Assembly: GCF_016906535.1 (NCBI RefSeq)
Contig: NC_057377.1
Coordinates: 1,798,001 to 1,862,000, forward strand
Origin: Rhizoctonia solani
Taxonomy: Eukaryota > Basidiomycota > Agaricomycetes > Cantharellales > Ceratobasidiaceae
Direction: 5' to 3'
Length of the DNA: 64,000 bases
This document shows, one piece after another, positions 22,851 through 33,955 of the stretch. Under the pieces are notes generated by a model, which did no database searches, had not been told where the DNA came from, and saw only the letters and a list, made by a program, of their open reading frames with translations. Each line of letters starts with the position of its first letter. Positions within the stretch are counted from its first letter, which is position 1. A program made the translations under genes and the position numbers.

Positions 22851-23635
22851 GGGTACGTTTCCGTAAGGATTTCTTCTAAATTCGTCGTCCTAAATCGGTC
22901 CGTCGGGACGGGACGGACTTGGCCCGCACGGCGGAGGCTGTGCTAGTGCTTGGACCTCATGTATCGCCTTTCCGTAAGGAACGGTCCATGTAAAATAGAC
23001 TTTACTTCTAAAATCATAATTGAAATATTGATTCTATGCGTGAGACCTAATACAAACACCTCTTGGGCCATTGAAGTTATATATATATGTAGTACATCCA
23101 CCTTGCTTGGTGCGGAAGTCAAGGGCGGCTTAGATGGAGTGGAGGCACAATCTTTGCCTTTCCGGCCGCGAGTTACGTTGGAGATAGACAAACGATTTGT
23201 GCTAGACATTGCAGCTAAGCATACGTGATAGTCGGTTGGAGACAGCTGCGATAGGGGCGCTCGCTATTTGTTGACAACGGCCCCTATCCCGTGTCTTAGA
23301 TGAGAAATAATGATTATTTGACGAATATATGCAATCACCTTAAGTCAGCAACGTCCCGATAAGGTAAGAGATCGGCGGGATGTTATCTTATCAGCGCGAT
23401 CAAGTGTCATTTCATAGCTAAATACATCCTTAAAAAATAGCAGGGGGGGGTCGACCCCCCCCTGCTAAATAGGTGGTCCAGATATTTAGAACACCCCTTC
23501 TTCAGCGTCTAGATCTGTATCCGACGCATTTCACATCGAGTTCCACGGTGCACACTGCATCCGGGCTGGGCCTCACCTCTAAATGAGCACTTTAGAAAGG
23601 CTCGACCGTTCTAAATCCCTTACGGAAACGTACCC
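22851..23635. mobile_element. 785-bp TIR element, copy 1 (MITE-like)
   Basis: A discrete 785-bp unit with terminal inverted repeats GGGTACGTTTCCGTAAGG (18 bp perfect) at both ends. A copy of the same length lies at 61825-62609; I found no difference in the stretches compared. Both insertions are flanked by ATT, which may be a 3-bp target duplication. It encodes no recognisable transposase: two overlapping open frames of 88 and 92 codons on opposite strands look incidental. It is therefore probably a non-autonomous DNA transposon (MITE-like); the superfamily cannot be assigned. Inside is a perfect palindrome (8 G, TCGA, 8 C). Confidence 0.85.
23440..23467. repeat. G8-TCGA-C8 palindrome within element copy 1
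   Basis: AGCAG8... around a central TCGA is fully self-complementary (AGCA, eight G, TCGA, eight C, TGCT) and could form a strong hairpin. It is also present in the second copy at about 62414-62441. Confidence 0.75.
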
Positions 23636-24147
23636 ATTTACTGAAATGTTGGTTTCGATCTACGAATGGGAATTTATAATTCATTTTACACGACAGCAAT
23701 AAATTTCATTGGCTCTGAAGGTCTCCGCCCTCGAAGGTACATTATACGCAACCGAGAGTCATGCTGCTTTCTGGTCTTATCAATTTATGACCCAAAGGTC
23801 TCGATAATAAGCTCGATAGGTCAACAGCAGCTGCCTGATAGCACTGGGCTGTTGGAGCTGTCTGAGTTTTTCTCGTCGCAATTGGAGATTGTTAGTATTT
23901 GAATTGTATTTGTTTAGTCCTTTTCACAATCGACCACCTATAAATCAGAGTCCCCACTTCCGTGTGTATAGAAATTGCGCCTCCATATTGCGATCGGTAA
24001 AATCAATAGTAAATCTTGCTCAAAACACAAATTGATAAGGGCAAGAGAGCTCAAAGGGAGGTCGCTACATAAAGATGAGTCAAAGTTACAACTATGAAGA
24101 GCGTACAGGCAGAGGCGAGGGCAACGAGTGTACTTGTTGCGAATCAT
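23636..24147. other. Intergenic downstream of SRS2-like gene
   Basis: No gene recognised in this AT-rich stretch between the inverted-repeat element and the helicase stop codon. Confidence 0.5.
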
Positions 24148-27100
24148 CTAGTTACGCCCGAGGATTTTTCTGAATAGATCGAGAGCTTTTGTGTCCATCG
24201 TGGGCGCTTCATCTTGGTACGTTTCCTGTGTTGCAGTGTCAGAGGTCGGCAAAAGCGTAATGCAAATAGTGAGTTGTTTCATCCGGGATCACTCACTGGC
24301 AATAGATGTTCAGTGAACTCAGACTCATATTGTTGTACTTCCACTGGGATGCCTGTGGTTGCAAAGATTGTTAGGGCTGAGCACTCTCATATGCTGAATC
24401 AAGAAAAGGAAATAACACTGACCCCTTTGGTTGATCAATTTTGTCTCCGAGCGAGTTAGGTATAGTAAACATTGAGCCCGAGTGCAGGCAACATAGAGAA
24501 GTCGTCTGGGCACGTCGATAATGCTTACTTCAGAGACACGAAGGGTGTTTTAAGTCACAACGTACCGTTCCTCGTCGATGCTAATTGACTGCGACTTGTG
24601 ATGAGGGTATACACCATCAACAACTACAGTTTAAATGAGCGAACCAAACATAGGCTATAGGTACGTGGTGACTTACCACTTGGGACGAAAACCACGGGCC
24701 ACTCGAGTCCTTTTGCAGAATGACAAGTCAAGAGAGTCACTTTCTGGATTGGATTTGAGTCTATTCCAAGGTGTATGCATACATTACTACTTACCCCGGT
24801 ATTGAAATCATCGACTCGAGACAATTCCCTCATGAAATCAAGGAACAATCGTACTGGCATTGGCCTAGGTGTTTCGTTAGACCCATTTCACGATCCCATT
24901 TTATCGTACTTACCCAAGTTCTTTTTTCCCTTTGAAAAGCTTAGCATACTGTATAGTTCGCTGTACATTCCGAGCACGCCGGGAGTAATTCTTCGTAAAG
25001 TTTTGCATGAGAAATTCGTGGTAATTGGTAGCCTCAATGATATAATGAAGCAGATCTGCTGGGCTCGCCCCCTGAATTATGTCATTGCAGCGAACAAACA
25101 ATGTATAATCATTAACTTACCTGATGCATGAAGTCTCTAAGATGACGAAGTATCCTGGTCAAAAGATTTGAGGCGCTTATGCAAGATGGATTAGTATCCC
25201 GGTCATAACCACCTCGAACGCGTTGCAAGGCATCAAACAAGGTAATACGATGCCCGGCAGAGCGAGTCATAAGATCCGTAATAGCCTAGAATTTATTCAA
25301 AACACGGAATATAGCCCCAGTCCAGAGTGTTTTACCTTTTCATCAAGCGCAAGCGGCCCTTTCAGTGCTCGTATTACCATTGGAGTATGCGCATCGTTGA
25401 TTGCGAGCCGTAGAAATGCAATCAGACTTATAACTTCAAATTGCTCCATTAATGACGGCTCAGGAAGTTGTCGATATGGGATGCCAGCCTTGAACAATAC
25501 TTGAGAAAACTGATCTGCTGACCGGTTGTCCCGGACTGAGGTAATTCGGATGATGAGTTAATTCGTGGATGCATAAAACAGTTCTTACAAAGAATGGCGC
25601 AATCTCCGTAATCAATAGTTTCAGCAGAGTTCGTGACTATGCGATTAATTTCCTCGACAATATAAGCCTCCTCTTCATGTTTGATGTCGAGGCTTTTTTT
25701 TACGGGCTTGGGGCCATGGGGAGTGTAAGATGTAAAAAGAGCTTTAGGTGGTCTTGTCTCGTCTGACAATGTACTTCCAAACTTATCACATGTTCAAAGT
25801 TAGAGCATAAATGAACAATACCTTGGGAAATGATATCGATTGCAGTTTTAATGATTGAGGCGGTTGATCGATAGTTTTCTTCAAGGTATATCTCCTTCGT
25901 TTTCGGGAGGTCTGTATTTTATGTCAAGTGGGCCTTATGTCAGAATCTTCGTAACACTACCTACCTTTCTTCATTTGTCGAAAAACAGTATCATCTTAAA
26001 AAGCAAACTCATAAATGTTCATAATCGACGAGCAATATCAACGCTGACATACCTGCTCCTCGCCACTTGTAAACTGATCATTCTTCGTCAATTTGGTTCA
26101 AGAAGATGCTATTATACACTAACTCGACTGGTCGGGGTCGCCAACCACACTTATTGACCCTCTGGTGGCCTTGAAAAGCTCCTTAACGATCAGATATTGA
26201 AGTGAGCTTGTATCCTGACTTTGGTAATAGCATTATGTCTGGTTTATCTCTATCAAGAGAATAGAGAAGATATACATACAATTCGTCTACAAGCACATGC
26301 TTCAACCGACCGACTTCCCTTGCCCAAGGTACAGCCTGAAGTAGATCCAGCCCTTTGCTAAGCAAGTCTGTGAAATCAAGTGCGTTGGAAGCTCTCAGCG
26401 TATGAGAATAGGAATAATAGAGCTCAAGGAGAAGCTTTGATTGGAGCTGAATTTGAGGGCTATCGTGGGCTGAGCTGTTATGGTCTTCTCTCTTTCGCTT
26501 GAGCTCTTCTTTTATCATGGAATCTATTGCAGCGCCCGGGGTGATTTTCACCTTCTCTTTCACATTTGAAAACATTTCGTATAATTCTTTAGCTAAAAAA
26601 TCCTTTGTAAGATCTTTGCCTGCTTTTTCTGAAAGATGCCGGAGAACCAGGATACTAAGAGTCCGCAGTCAAAGGTCAGTTTATAAATTAGCGCCAGAGT
26701 TTCGCACCATTCGTCTTCATCCCAGACCAAAAAACCTGGTTCTACGTGGACCATGGTCCCGTAGCTGCGCAGATAGCTGACAATTCGCCTGTCAGCCCCC
26801 CCCCCCCCCATTACATCTACAAACTGGGCTCACTTTAAACAAACGCTATGAAAAGTCCCAAGCTTAATGTCTTCAGTGGCATTTGAATCAAGGTATTGAT
26901 ATAGCCTTGCTTTCATTTCTTTTGAAGCTTTTCTCGTGAATGTAACGGCACATATTGATGACGGAAGATACGAATGATTGAGAACGAGATTAGCCAGGCG
27001 TGAAGTCAGAACTCTTGTTTTTCCAGTGCCGGGTCCGGCAAGTATTTGAAGTGGGCTGTTTGGCGGAAACATTACCGCTATGGTGTTTTGGCGTCAAAGC

Positions 27101-27246
27101 AACGCAATACGGTGGTATAATCGAGCCCTACCTTGACGCTGAGGTCCATTCAAACCTTCTAGATGGTTTTTTATCGCCATTTGACGAGGAATATTCATAG
27201 AAGTGGAATATCTGCGCATGAGTCCAATCTCTAGTCGCCTCTTCAT
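24148..27246 (-). CDS. SRS2: UvrD/PcrA-type DNA helicase, Srs2-like
   Basis: A superfamily 1A 3'-5' DNA helicase of the UvrD/PcrA/Srs2 group, a nuclear motor that dismantles Rad51 filaments and other recombination intermediates. It is split by many short introns, but the motifs line up when spliced: N-terminal Q-motif region LEGLNGPQRQAV; motif I AGPGTGKT; motif Ia VTFTRKASKEM; Ib LGTFHSVC; II VDEFQD (Phe codon split by an intron); III VVGDPDQSIYKWRGAE (across an intron); IV YLEENYRSTASI; V TCHSAKGLEWPVVFVPSG; VI RRLLYVACTRAQ. The C-terminus ends LFRKILGRN at 24148. The first in-frame ATG is at 27246; coding-like sequence continues upstream in frame to about 27340, so the true start could be earlier. 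The C-terminal tail is short compared with yeast Srs2, so Rad51/PCNA-binding segments may be missing; it could instead be an Fbh1-like or other UvrD paralogue. Confidence 0.75.
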
Positions 27247-27528
27247 ACTTGTCGAAGTACACTGATCCAGGCCAATATTCTCAGTACTGTCCCAGTCAAG
27301 CAATTTCAAGCGCGTATTTCGAGTTTTAGCTTCAGGTAGTGAGGTCTAAGACTGTTATATTATCGCCTCTCGCTAGACTTATTTCGTACACTTCAAGTAT
27401 TTGCTGTTTGACGAACTCTCAAATCACGAAGGGTGTGTGGCTAGGATTTGAAGTTAGCTTCAGGGTATCCGATAGGCACGTGACAACTTACCACGTTCCC
27501 ATAACGAGTGTCCAAATTTAAATCGACC
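27247..27528. promoter_or_regulatory. Bidirectional promoter, SRS2-like / RMT2
   Basis: Only 282 bp separate the divergent start codons. Part near 27310-27340 may still be coding for the helicase N-terminus. No clear TATA box is seen. Confidence 0.5.
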
Positions 27529-29000
27529 ATGAATCTCCCGCAATCTACCAAACCCCTCTCTTCAAAAGACGAACGTGTACTCAATGCTCTTGGAATAGAA
27601 CTTCTTGCTGCATCTGCACAAGCCAATGTTCCGCATGTAGTAGCTCTATTGAAGGGACATGCACCCGCTTGGTTTCAGGATCAGACTACTGGGTGGGGTG
27701 TTCTCCATTTTGCGGTTGCCGGTGATGGGAGAGGGAAATCGAGGAAAAAGGAGGATATAGTCAAGTGCGTCGAACTACTTTTGGAAGCTGGTGCCCCTTG
27801 GAATTCCTGTGAGATTACTACGTCGCTTCGGGATCTGATCTGATGATCCGTCGTAGTGGACGAACTTGGAAACTCTCCTGGAGATGTGGCAATATCACTC
27901 AACGATCGAGAATGCTACGAATTGATTCGAGACGCAGGATTAAGATCAGGTGAGTGGCCGTTTTTTGATCATTCTCATCATCTAATCTTCAAACATTTAG
28001 AATTTGCGCTCCATGTAATTCAGGCCAAAACCTCTTTAACTGCTTTGAGGGCTGAGGATTACACAGCAGCGGGCTCAACAGAAGAGTTTTTAAAGTCGAA
28101 ACTAACCTATCGAAAAGATGAAAATGGGCAAGAAATTGTTCTCCTGGACATTGACGGAGAGGAAGTAGGCGTCATGATGGGATGGGAGAAACCTATTAGT
28201 GCGTGAACGAATGACGATAGAGATCTACGCTGATGGAGCTTGGTAAAAGTGGAGGCTACTGTTCGAGCTTTATGCCCTCCTCAGGCAAATACCAGCGACA
28301 AAGGTCCAACCATTCTTAATGTAGGATTCGGGCTTGGTATAGTACGTCAACGCCAAACATTGATTTCCGCTCATAACTCACTGATCAAAAGATTGACACC
28401 TTGTTCCAATCAATCGAACCACCTCCCTCTCGGCATGTCATAATCGAACCGCATCCCGATGTTCTAGCACATATGCGCTCGACCGGTTGGTTCGATAAAC
28501 CGGGGGTGGAGATTTTCCAGGGGAAATGGCAGGATTTCACTAGACCTGATAGGATTGGGGAATTGATTGGGGACCAAGGAGGCTTCGACGTGATTTACAC
28601 AGATACGTTCTCGGAGGGGTATAGTGGTATGTGTGAAGCAGGACCTTTGTTTGATTTACTCATTCGAGTCAGATTTATACGAATTCTTTGAACACCTTGG
28701 CGATTTGATAACTGGGCAGGATTCCCGGTTTAGTTTCTTCAACGGATTAGGGGCTACACGTAAGAAATGCATTTTTGAATGGAGTAGTACACTAATGTTT
28801 TGTTTGTCGCAGAGGCAACATTTTACGATGTATATACCAAACTTTCGGCCCTTCATCTCGAGGACATGGCTCTGACCACGACTTTTGAAGATATTGACAT
28901 TCACGCAGCAGCGGAGGGATCAGGCGCATGGGGCGAGACACGAAAGTACTTTTCATTACCACTCTACAGGATGCCTATTTGTCGGCCATTACAGGGATGA
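27529..29000 (+). CDS. RMT2: Protein arginine N5-methyltransferase Rmt2
   Basis: Methylates the delta nitrogen of an arginine in ribosomal protein uL11 (yeast Rmt2 activity) using S-adenosylmethionine. The ATG at 27529 opens an ankyrin-like N-terminal half (HVVALLKGHAPAWFQDQ, WGVLHFAVAGD, CVELLLEAGAPWNS, LGNSPGDVAISLND). The middle contains LLDIDGEEVGVMMGWEKPIM, with the last codon split by an intron. The methyltransferase core has TILNVGFGLGI joined to IDTLFQ (SAM-binding loop), then HVIIEPHPDVLAHM, FDVIYTDTFSEGYS, FFNGLGAT and the C-terminal YFSLPLYRMPICRP. At least six introns join in frame. The double-psi and catalytic regions appear complete, and the length of about 390 aa is normal for the family. 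Confidence 0.88.
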
Positions 29001-29045
29001 TTGTATGCTATAAAGAATGAATTATGAACCGACATGTGCCAAGCC

Positions 29046-29962
29046 TCATGCAACACAACCCAAGGCCTGGAATCGGGGTTAATAGATAGTCGACACAGTA
29101 GACGCTAAAGCTCACCACTTCGGAGAATGTGACGTTCATTACTTTCTGGAACTCGGTTTTATCAGCGGTGAGAACTAGCGCCTCTACCAATTACATTCTA
29201 TGAGCGCTGTGACTTTATAATTATCCAAGAACTCACTTTCGTCGGCCACATGCAAAAGATAGTTTCCTGCCATTGTTCTATCAGCGTTGACCCATTGAGG
29301 AGCCAGCTGTTTCTTCCCAGAGTCATATGTCCAAATCGCACTCTGAACCTTTCGTTCAAAGTTTTGAACCTTGTCAAAAGAATTCACACCTTGGACAGGG
29401 GTCGAGCCAGATGCCGTCTGAGAGGTCAAGCCGATGTACGCATAGCTGGAGCAGGTTCTATAAGTTGAACATTGGTTAAAGTCAAAGTACACTTACTGGT
29501 GACTTCCAGATACTAGGTTATCGTTTGTGGTGGTGAATCCAACAACTATGTAACCCATTAGCCAAGCTTCAGAAAGTGATTATGGGACGCACTGCCTCCG
29601 AGCATCGGCATGTCTGCACTCGCTCCCCCGACTTTCAAATTTAATTGATTCGGGTTGTTCCGTGAGACGCTGAATGTAACAGACAGAGCTCCGACAGTCG
29701 TATCTTGGAGTGTACCATACTCTCCATATGAATTCCTCTGAGAAGAGAGGTACCCAAGAGGCTTGGTTCCTTGGTAGACTCGGATTCTGCATGTAGTTTG
29801 GGAAGGTCTAGTACCTAGGTTCAACCTTCATGAGCAGGACAGCAGTTAAGTTAACAGTAAATGCTAACCAAATCCTATTAGGTCCCAAAGGTTGGTTGAT
29901 TGACTTGATACCGCAATTGGACAAAAGGCGACCACTGCAGCACAGAATAAAGAAAAGCGCAT
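29046..29962 (-). CDS. Secreted protein A, unknown function
   Basis: Starts at 29962 with a signal peptide (MRFSLFCAAVVAFCPIAVSS). After introns the mature part reads GTRPSQTTCRIRVYQGTKPL, GEYGTLQDTTVGALSVTFSV, then YAYIGLTSQTASGSTPVQGV, KVQSAIWTYDSGKKQLAPQW and ADRTMAGNYLLHVADESE, then VLTADKTEFQKVMNVTFSEV. The 3' end is uncertain: a donor after SEV and a short last exon ending at 29046 is my choice; reading through would end at 29008. It is clearly related to the neighbour at 30494-31376. I do not recognise a named domain. A beta-rich extracellular protein is plausible but inferred. Confidence 0.6.
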
Positions 29963-30493
29963 ATTTAACAAGATTTCGGTGAAAGAATGACTATGGGTTA
30001 AGGAATGTGAATGCAGTGGGGGTTCGAACTAAGGGACAACAGTCAGGCGACCAAGGTTCATATAGGGCTCGGGACCCTTGAGGAGGTTAACGACCGGAAC
30101 GTCATCAGCCATGGCTGGATCGTTGGCCACGGTTTCCAACAAATAGAGTCTGTTCGTCCAAATATTCGATCAGAACTTCGATTTACGGAGCGCCGAGGGG
30201 CGCAAGTGACGTCCCTATTCAATTGGATTCAAAGACGGAGACAGATATAAACAATTGGATCAGTACAGTAAGGCACGATTGGGACTTCCTTCTATATGTG
30301 GGAAATGTAAGAAGGCTAGGTCGTCCTGCGAGGACCTTGGGAGCCACCAGAAATTATCGCAAACGGGAAACCAGGATGTGTTTTCTGTCATGCCGAGAGA
30401 TTGATGCACTAGCATTCAAACATTGCCAAAGTTTTTGTCATTATTATACACAAGCTATAGTCTAAAATGTGGCTAAAATTAGAATGGGGCCGA
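29963..30493. other. Intergenic between the two secreted genes
   Basis: No gene seen. It probably contains the promoter of secreted gene A next to 29962. Confidence 0.5.
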
Positions 30494-31376
30494 TTAACAG
30501 CAAGGTAAAGAAGTTCTCACCACCTCGACAGGAGTGGCACCCTGTGCCTCGAACTCCTCTTTAAATGTTTCCCCAAACTTTCCTTTGTCTCCAGTGATTA
30601 TCAACACATCTGTGAATCGAGCATGAATTTCATTTCAACCAGCCTAGCTAATATCAACGCTTACTTTGCTTGTCCACGTACAAAAGGATATTTTGGGGTG
30701 TTGAGCGATCGGTATTCACCCATTGGGGAGTAACTGATTTCGTTGACGAATTGAATGACCAAATCGCACTCTCAATTTTCCGATTGTAATTCTGGACCTG
30801 GTCGAAAGAGTTGACGGCCGTTTGGGGGACGGCGCCGGAAGGCGTCCGAGATGTCAAACCAATGTATGCGTAGCTGAAATTTGCTTTGAGTTCGGCACAA
30901 GACGATGGTATGATCCCAACGGTACATACTGGTAGCTCCCAGCTTTCAGATCATCGCCCTCGTTGAAAAACCCAACAACTATAAGAGCCATTTGAGCGAC
31001 AATTGCAATACCCTTCAGAAGCATTGTACTTACTTGCGCCCAGTGCTGGTGTGTTCACGTTGGCTCCGGTAACACTCAGATCCATCTGTGTTGATGTATT
31101 TTTAGGAGTGAATGTGACCTCGATGGCTTCCGTAGACGAGTTGGTAAGTATACCATACTCTCCGGACTCATTCCGTTTCGATGAAATGTATCCGCGAGGA
31201 GTAGAGCTTTGAAGTACTTGAAGTTTACACGTTGTGGACTTGGCTTCGGCTTTCCGGGGAATAAGTCTAACAAGCTCGCCTCGATAAAGTCACTACATAC
31301 CTCGAGGAGCCGATATACCGGATACGATGCCCGAAAGACAAGCAAGGAGCGTAACAAAATACAGAGTGTGATACAT
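30494..31376 (-). CDS. Secreted protein B, paralogue of A
   Basis: Starts at 31376 with a signal peptide (MYHTLYFVTLLACLSGIVSG). The spliced mature part parallels protein A piece by piece: CKLQVLQSSTPRGYISSKRN, GEYGILTNSSTEAIEVTFTP, VGFFNEGDDLKAGSYQ, YAYIGLTSRTPSGAVPQTAV, KIESAIWSFNSSTKSVTPQW, TDRSTPQNILLYVDKQSK and IITGDKGKFGETFKEEFEAQ. Shared order, intron pattern and the nearby position point to tandem duplication followed by strong divergence. The last exon is uncertain: the frame can read to TAA at 30494, but a conserved GGTGAG donor just before suggests a further small exon. Confidence 0.6.
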
Positions 31377-32624
31377 TGCGAAACCTGTCGACCAAGAACA
31401 AACCGAGACCTCAGAGCGTAAAGTCGAGCACCGAGCAGGCTCGAGTTTATATATCCATGTTTCCCGAAGTCCAGACCCTTGCGTTGCTACCGGCACCTAT
31501 TTTTTCTGATAACTCTAAAGCACACTATATAGAGATACGTCATCATTACCGACCCAGAGAGCTGAAGATCATTTTTGCCTCGATAGGGAGAAGCAAGTGC
31601 GCATATGGGGACGTCAAGTTTCATATTTAGGAAGCGCCGATTCTATTGAGTTTTATTCCGATCGGTCAAGGAGCGATCAAGGGAAAGATGTTCAAGGTGG
31701 GCTGGATTCCGCCTTGTGTGAAAGTAACGGTAGCAAGGTAGTAGCGACGCGAAGGAGAGAAGTCGCCAGTGATGATTTCTGGTGTCATAGCCAACAATGT
31801 GGTGAGAGAAAAGCCGGACAGAGTTTGGTGGACAATGGAGGCATTAGGTTTATGCACCAGATCAATACGAGTGTGCTCGAATACATTATTTCTGGCGCAG
31901 GCAAATCGACAAGGGTAACTAATCAAGAGCACAAAACACGTGATGCTTTTGCTACATCTCATTTTCCGGCCGAACAGCGAGTTAATATGGAATACATGCA
32001 CGGTGATATCTTTATCAGCAAACTCTCAGCCAAGGTCCAACATCAAAACTAAATGCGCCCCGTACCTCTCCTAGGCACAAAGAAGTCAAGTACGGTGTCT
32101 TGGTTGCGAGACCAGAGGTTAACGTTGAAAATTGTTGGCTGCTGCCTCTTTGAGCTTTGTGAGCTAATCTGTCGGATAAACTGTATCCACTAATACGGAG
32201 GTATACCACACCCACGAAAATGTCCTCCCGGCTTGAGGTATCGGTATCCAGCTAAGAACGCCGAGTTCGCCGACGCCTGGGACTTACTCAAACCCACCAG
32301 CCCAATTTCCCCGGTTCAAATGACAAAATTCGATCATTCCGCACATACATCCCCACTTGAAGAATATCACGTGACCGTCCGGAATACTGTGATTTGCATC
32401 CTAATTTTGCATCCGAACTGTCTGTCGATCATCGAACGCACCCTCCGTCGACGGCGTAGCGCAAGGTAAGACGGTCTATTCATATATGCATATGTTCGCG
32501 GTACCACTACACCGTCCGAACCGTGCACAAAACGCACCACTGTTGGACCCTCGTCGAATGGATCAACCCACTCTCCGCTTGATGGACTCGTAACTGACAC
32601 TTGCAATCCAGACCTCCCCCTAAA
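31377..32624. other. Intergenic between secreted gene B and uS3
   Basis: No supported gene. Opposed open frames of 111 and 151 codons at about 31600-32050 lie on top of each other and show no family features. The right end is the uS3 promoter; a pyrimidine-rich stretch lies directly before its ATG. Confidence 0.5.
31446..31453 (-). promoter_or_regulatory. TATA box of secreted gene B
   Basis: TATATAAA on the minus strand, about 70 bp before the ATG at 31376. Confidence 0.5.
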
Positions 32625-33721
32625 ATGGCGTCTCAAATCTCCAAGAAAAGAAAATTCGTAGCCGACGGTGTCTTCCGCGCCGAACTCGGTGAATTCTTCA
32701 CCCGCGAACTGGCCGAGGAGGGATACTCTGGATGTGAAGTCCGTGTCACGCACGCCCGGACCGAAGTGAGTCTGAGCCCAGAAACATTGTATGCGCCGGA
32801 TTTCCTAATGCGAGACTGAACTTTGGGAATAGATTATCATCCGTGCGACTCGTACCCAAGACGTGTTGGGTGAAAAGGGACGCAGGATCAGGGAGCTCAC
32901 GTCGCTTATCCAAAAGCGGTTCAAGTTCCCCGAAAACTCGCTCGATCTGTATGCTGAAAAGGTGCAGAGCCGTGGTCTTTCGGCTGTTGCGCAGTGCGAG
33001 TCGTTGCGGTACAAGTTATTGGGTGGACTCGCTGTTCGTCGGTGAGTTTGATTCGAGTTTTGGTTGTGCGAGGGGAGTAGGAGCTGATTCGCCTGGGGGA
33101 AATTTAAAAAGTGCATGCTATGGTGTGCTCCGATTCGTTATGGAGTCTGGTGCCAAGGGTTGCGAAGTCGTCGTTTCTGGCAAGTTGCGCGCTGCTCGTG
33201 CCAAGTCGATGAAGTTCACCGACGGTGAGTTTGACCACAATTAATCTAATGTGTGACTGATTGGTTTTGGGGCAGGCTTCATGATTCACTCTGGTCAGCC
33301 CGCTCGTGACTTTGTGGACTATGCTGTCCGACACGTTCTCCTCCGTCAGGGTGTTTTGGGTATCAAAGTCAAGATGTGAGTTTTCAGGTTCTTTTTGGTT
33401 GCAATTAATGTGTGGGACTGATGGTGGGGTGTATAGCATGAAGGGCTGGGACCCTACTGGCAACCTTGGCCCCAAGAAGCCTTTGCCGGATACCGTCACG
33501 ATCCAGGAGCCTCCTATTGACAAGGTCGTTGCGGAGCCCACGTCCGAGCACGCTGGTGCCGCCGAGCCCATTTCCGCACCTGCACCTGTGAGTCCGTCAT
33601 CTTATCAATAAGCACCGTGGCACTGATGAAATATGTATGTCGACAGGCCGCAGAGGACTATGGTGTCACGGAGGAGGCGACATACGGGGATGCTCCTGCC
33701 GAGGAACAACCGACTGCTTGA
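32625..33721 (+). CDS. RPS3: 40S ribosomal protein uS3 (Rps3)
   Basis: Small-subunit protein at the mRNA entry channel, also linked to DNA repair and quality control. Six exons (32625-32765, 32833-33041, 33112-33224, 33276-33375, 33437-33587, 33647-33721) give 262 aa in continuous phase. Conserved features: the N-terminal [20 protein letters not shown]; the KH domain with [20 protein letters not shown] (GxxG loop GEKG); the C-terminal domain with [20 protein letters not shown] and [20 protein letters not shown]. The acidic, alanine-rich tail is typical for fungi. The ATG lies just after a pyrimidine-rich stretch, as in many ribosomal protein genes. Length and content are normal. Confidence 0.95.
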
Positions 33722-33955
33722 TTTCCTTAGTTCTTTTTGTACTATGCTTTTGTTTGAATGCCAGTGCACTTTTGGTGAAATCCGATTCATGTGTGATGAA
33801 AGGTTCATTTGGGTGGTCTGTGTGAAATTTGCAGTTACGTCAGCCGAAATTTCGATCCTTGGATGAAGATCATCATTTGTTTCCCTTCCCACCTGCCTCA
33901 TCTCGCCTCGGTGCGACTATTTCTTCCTTGTATTATTACCTGGCTTGGGAATATC

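Noticed and set aside
22943..23228. Overlapping 88- and 92-codon open frames inside the repeated element (also at 61917-62202)
   Set aside because: They lie on opposite strands of the same DNA and have no family features. Their identity between copies follows from the element being duplicated, not from protein-level selection.
26797..26812. C-run near the helicase gene as a frameshift or assembly error
   Set aside because: It falls inside an intron; the exons on both sides join in frame (SVCLK to RIVSYLRSYG).
30005..30035. Possible tRNA T-loop (GGTTCGAACT)
   Set aside because: No A box, anticodon arm or acceptor stem could be found around it.
31597..32052. 151-codon open frame (+) with a 111-codon frame on the other strand
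   Set aside because: Neither frame has recognisable family content, and the composition looks like intergenic DNA.
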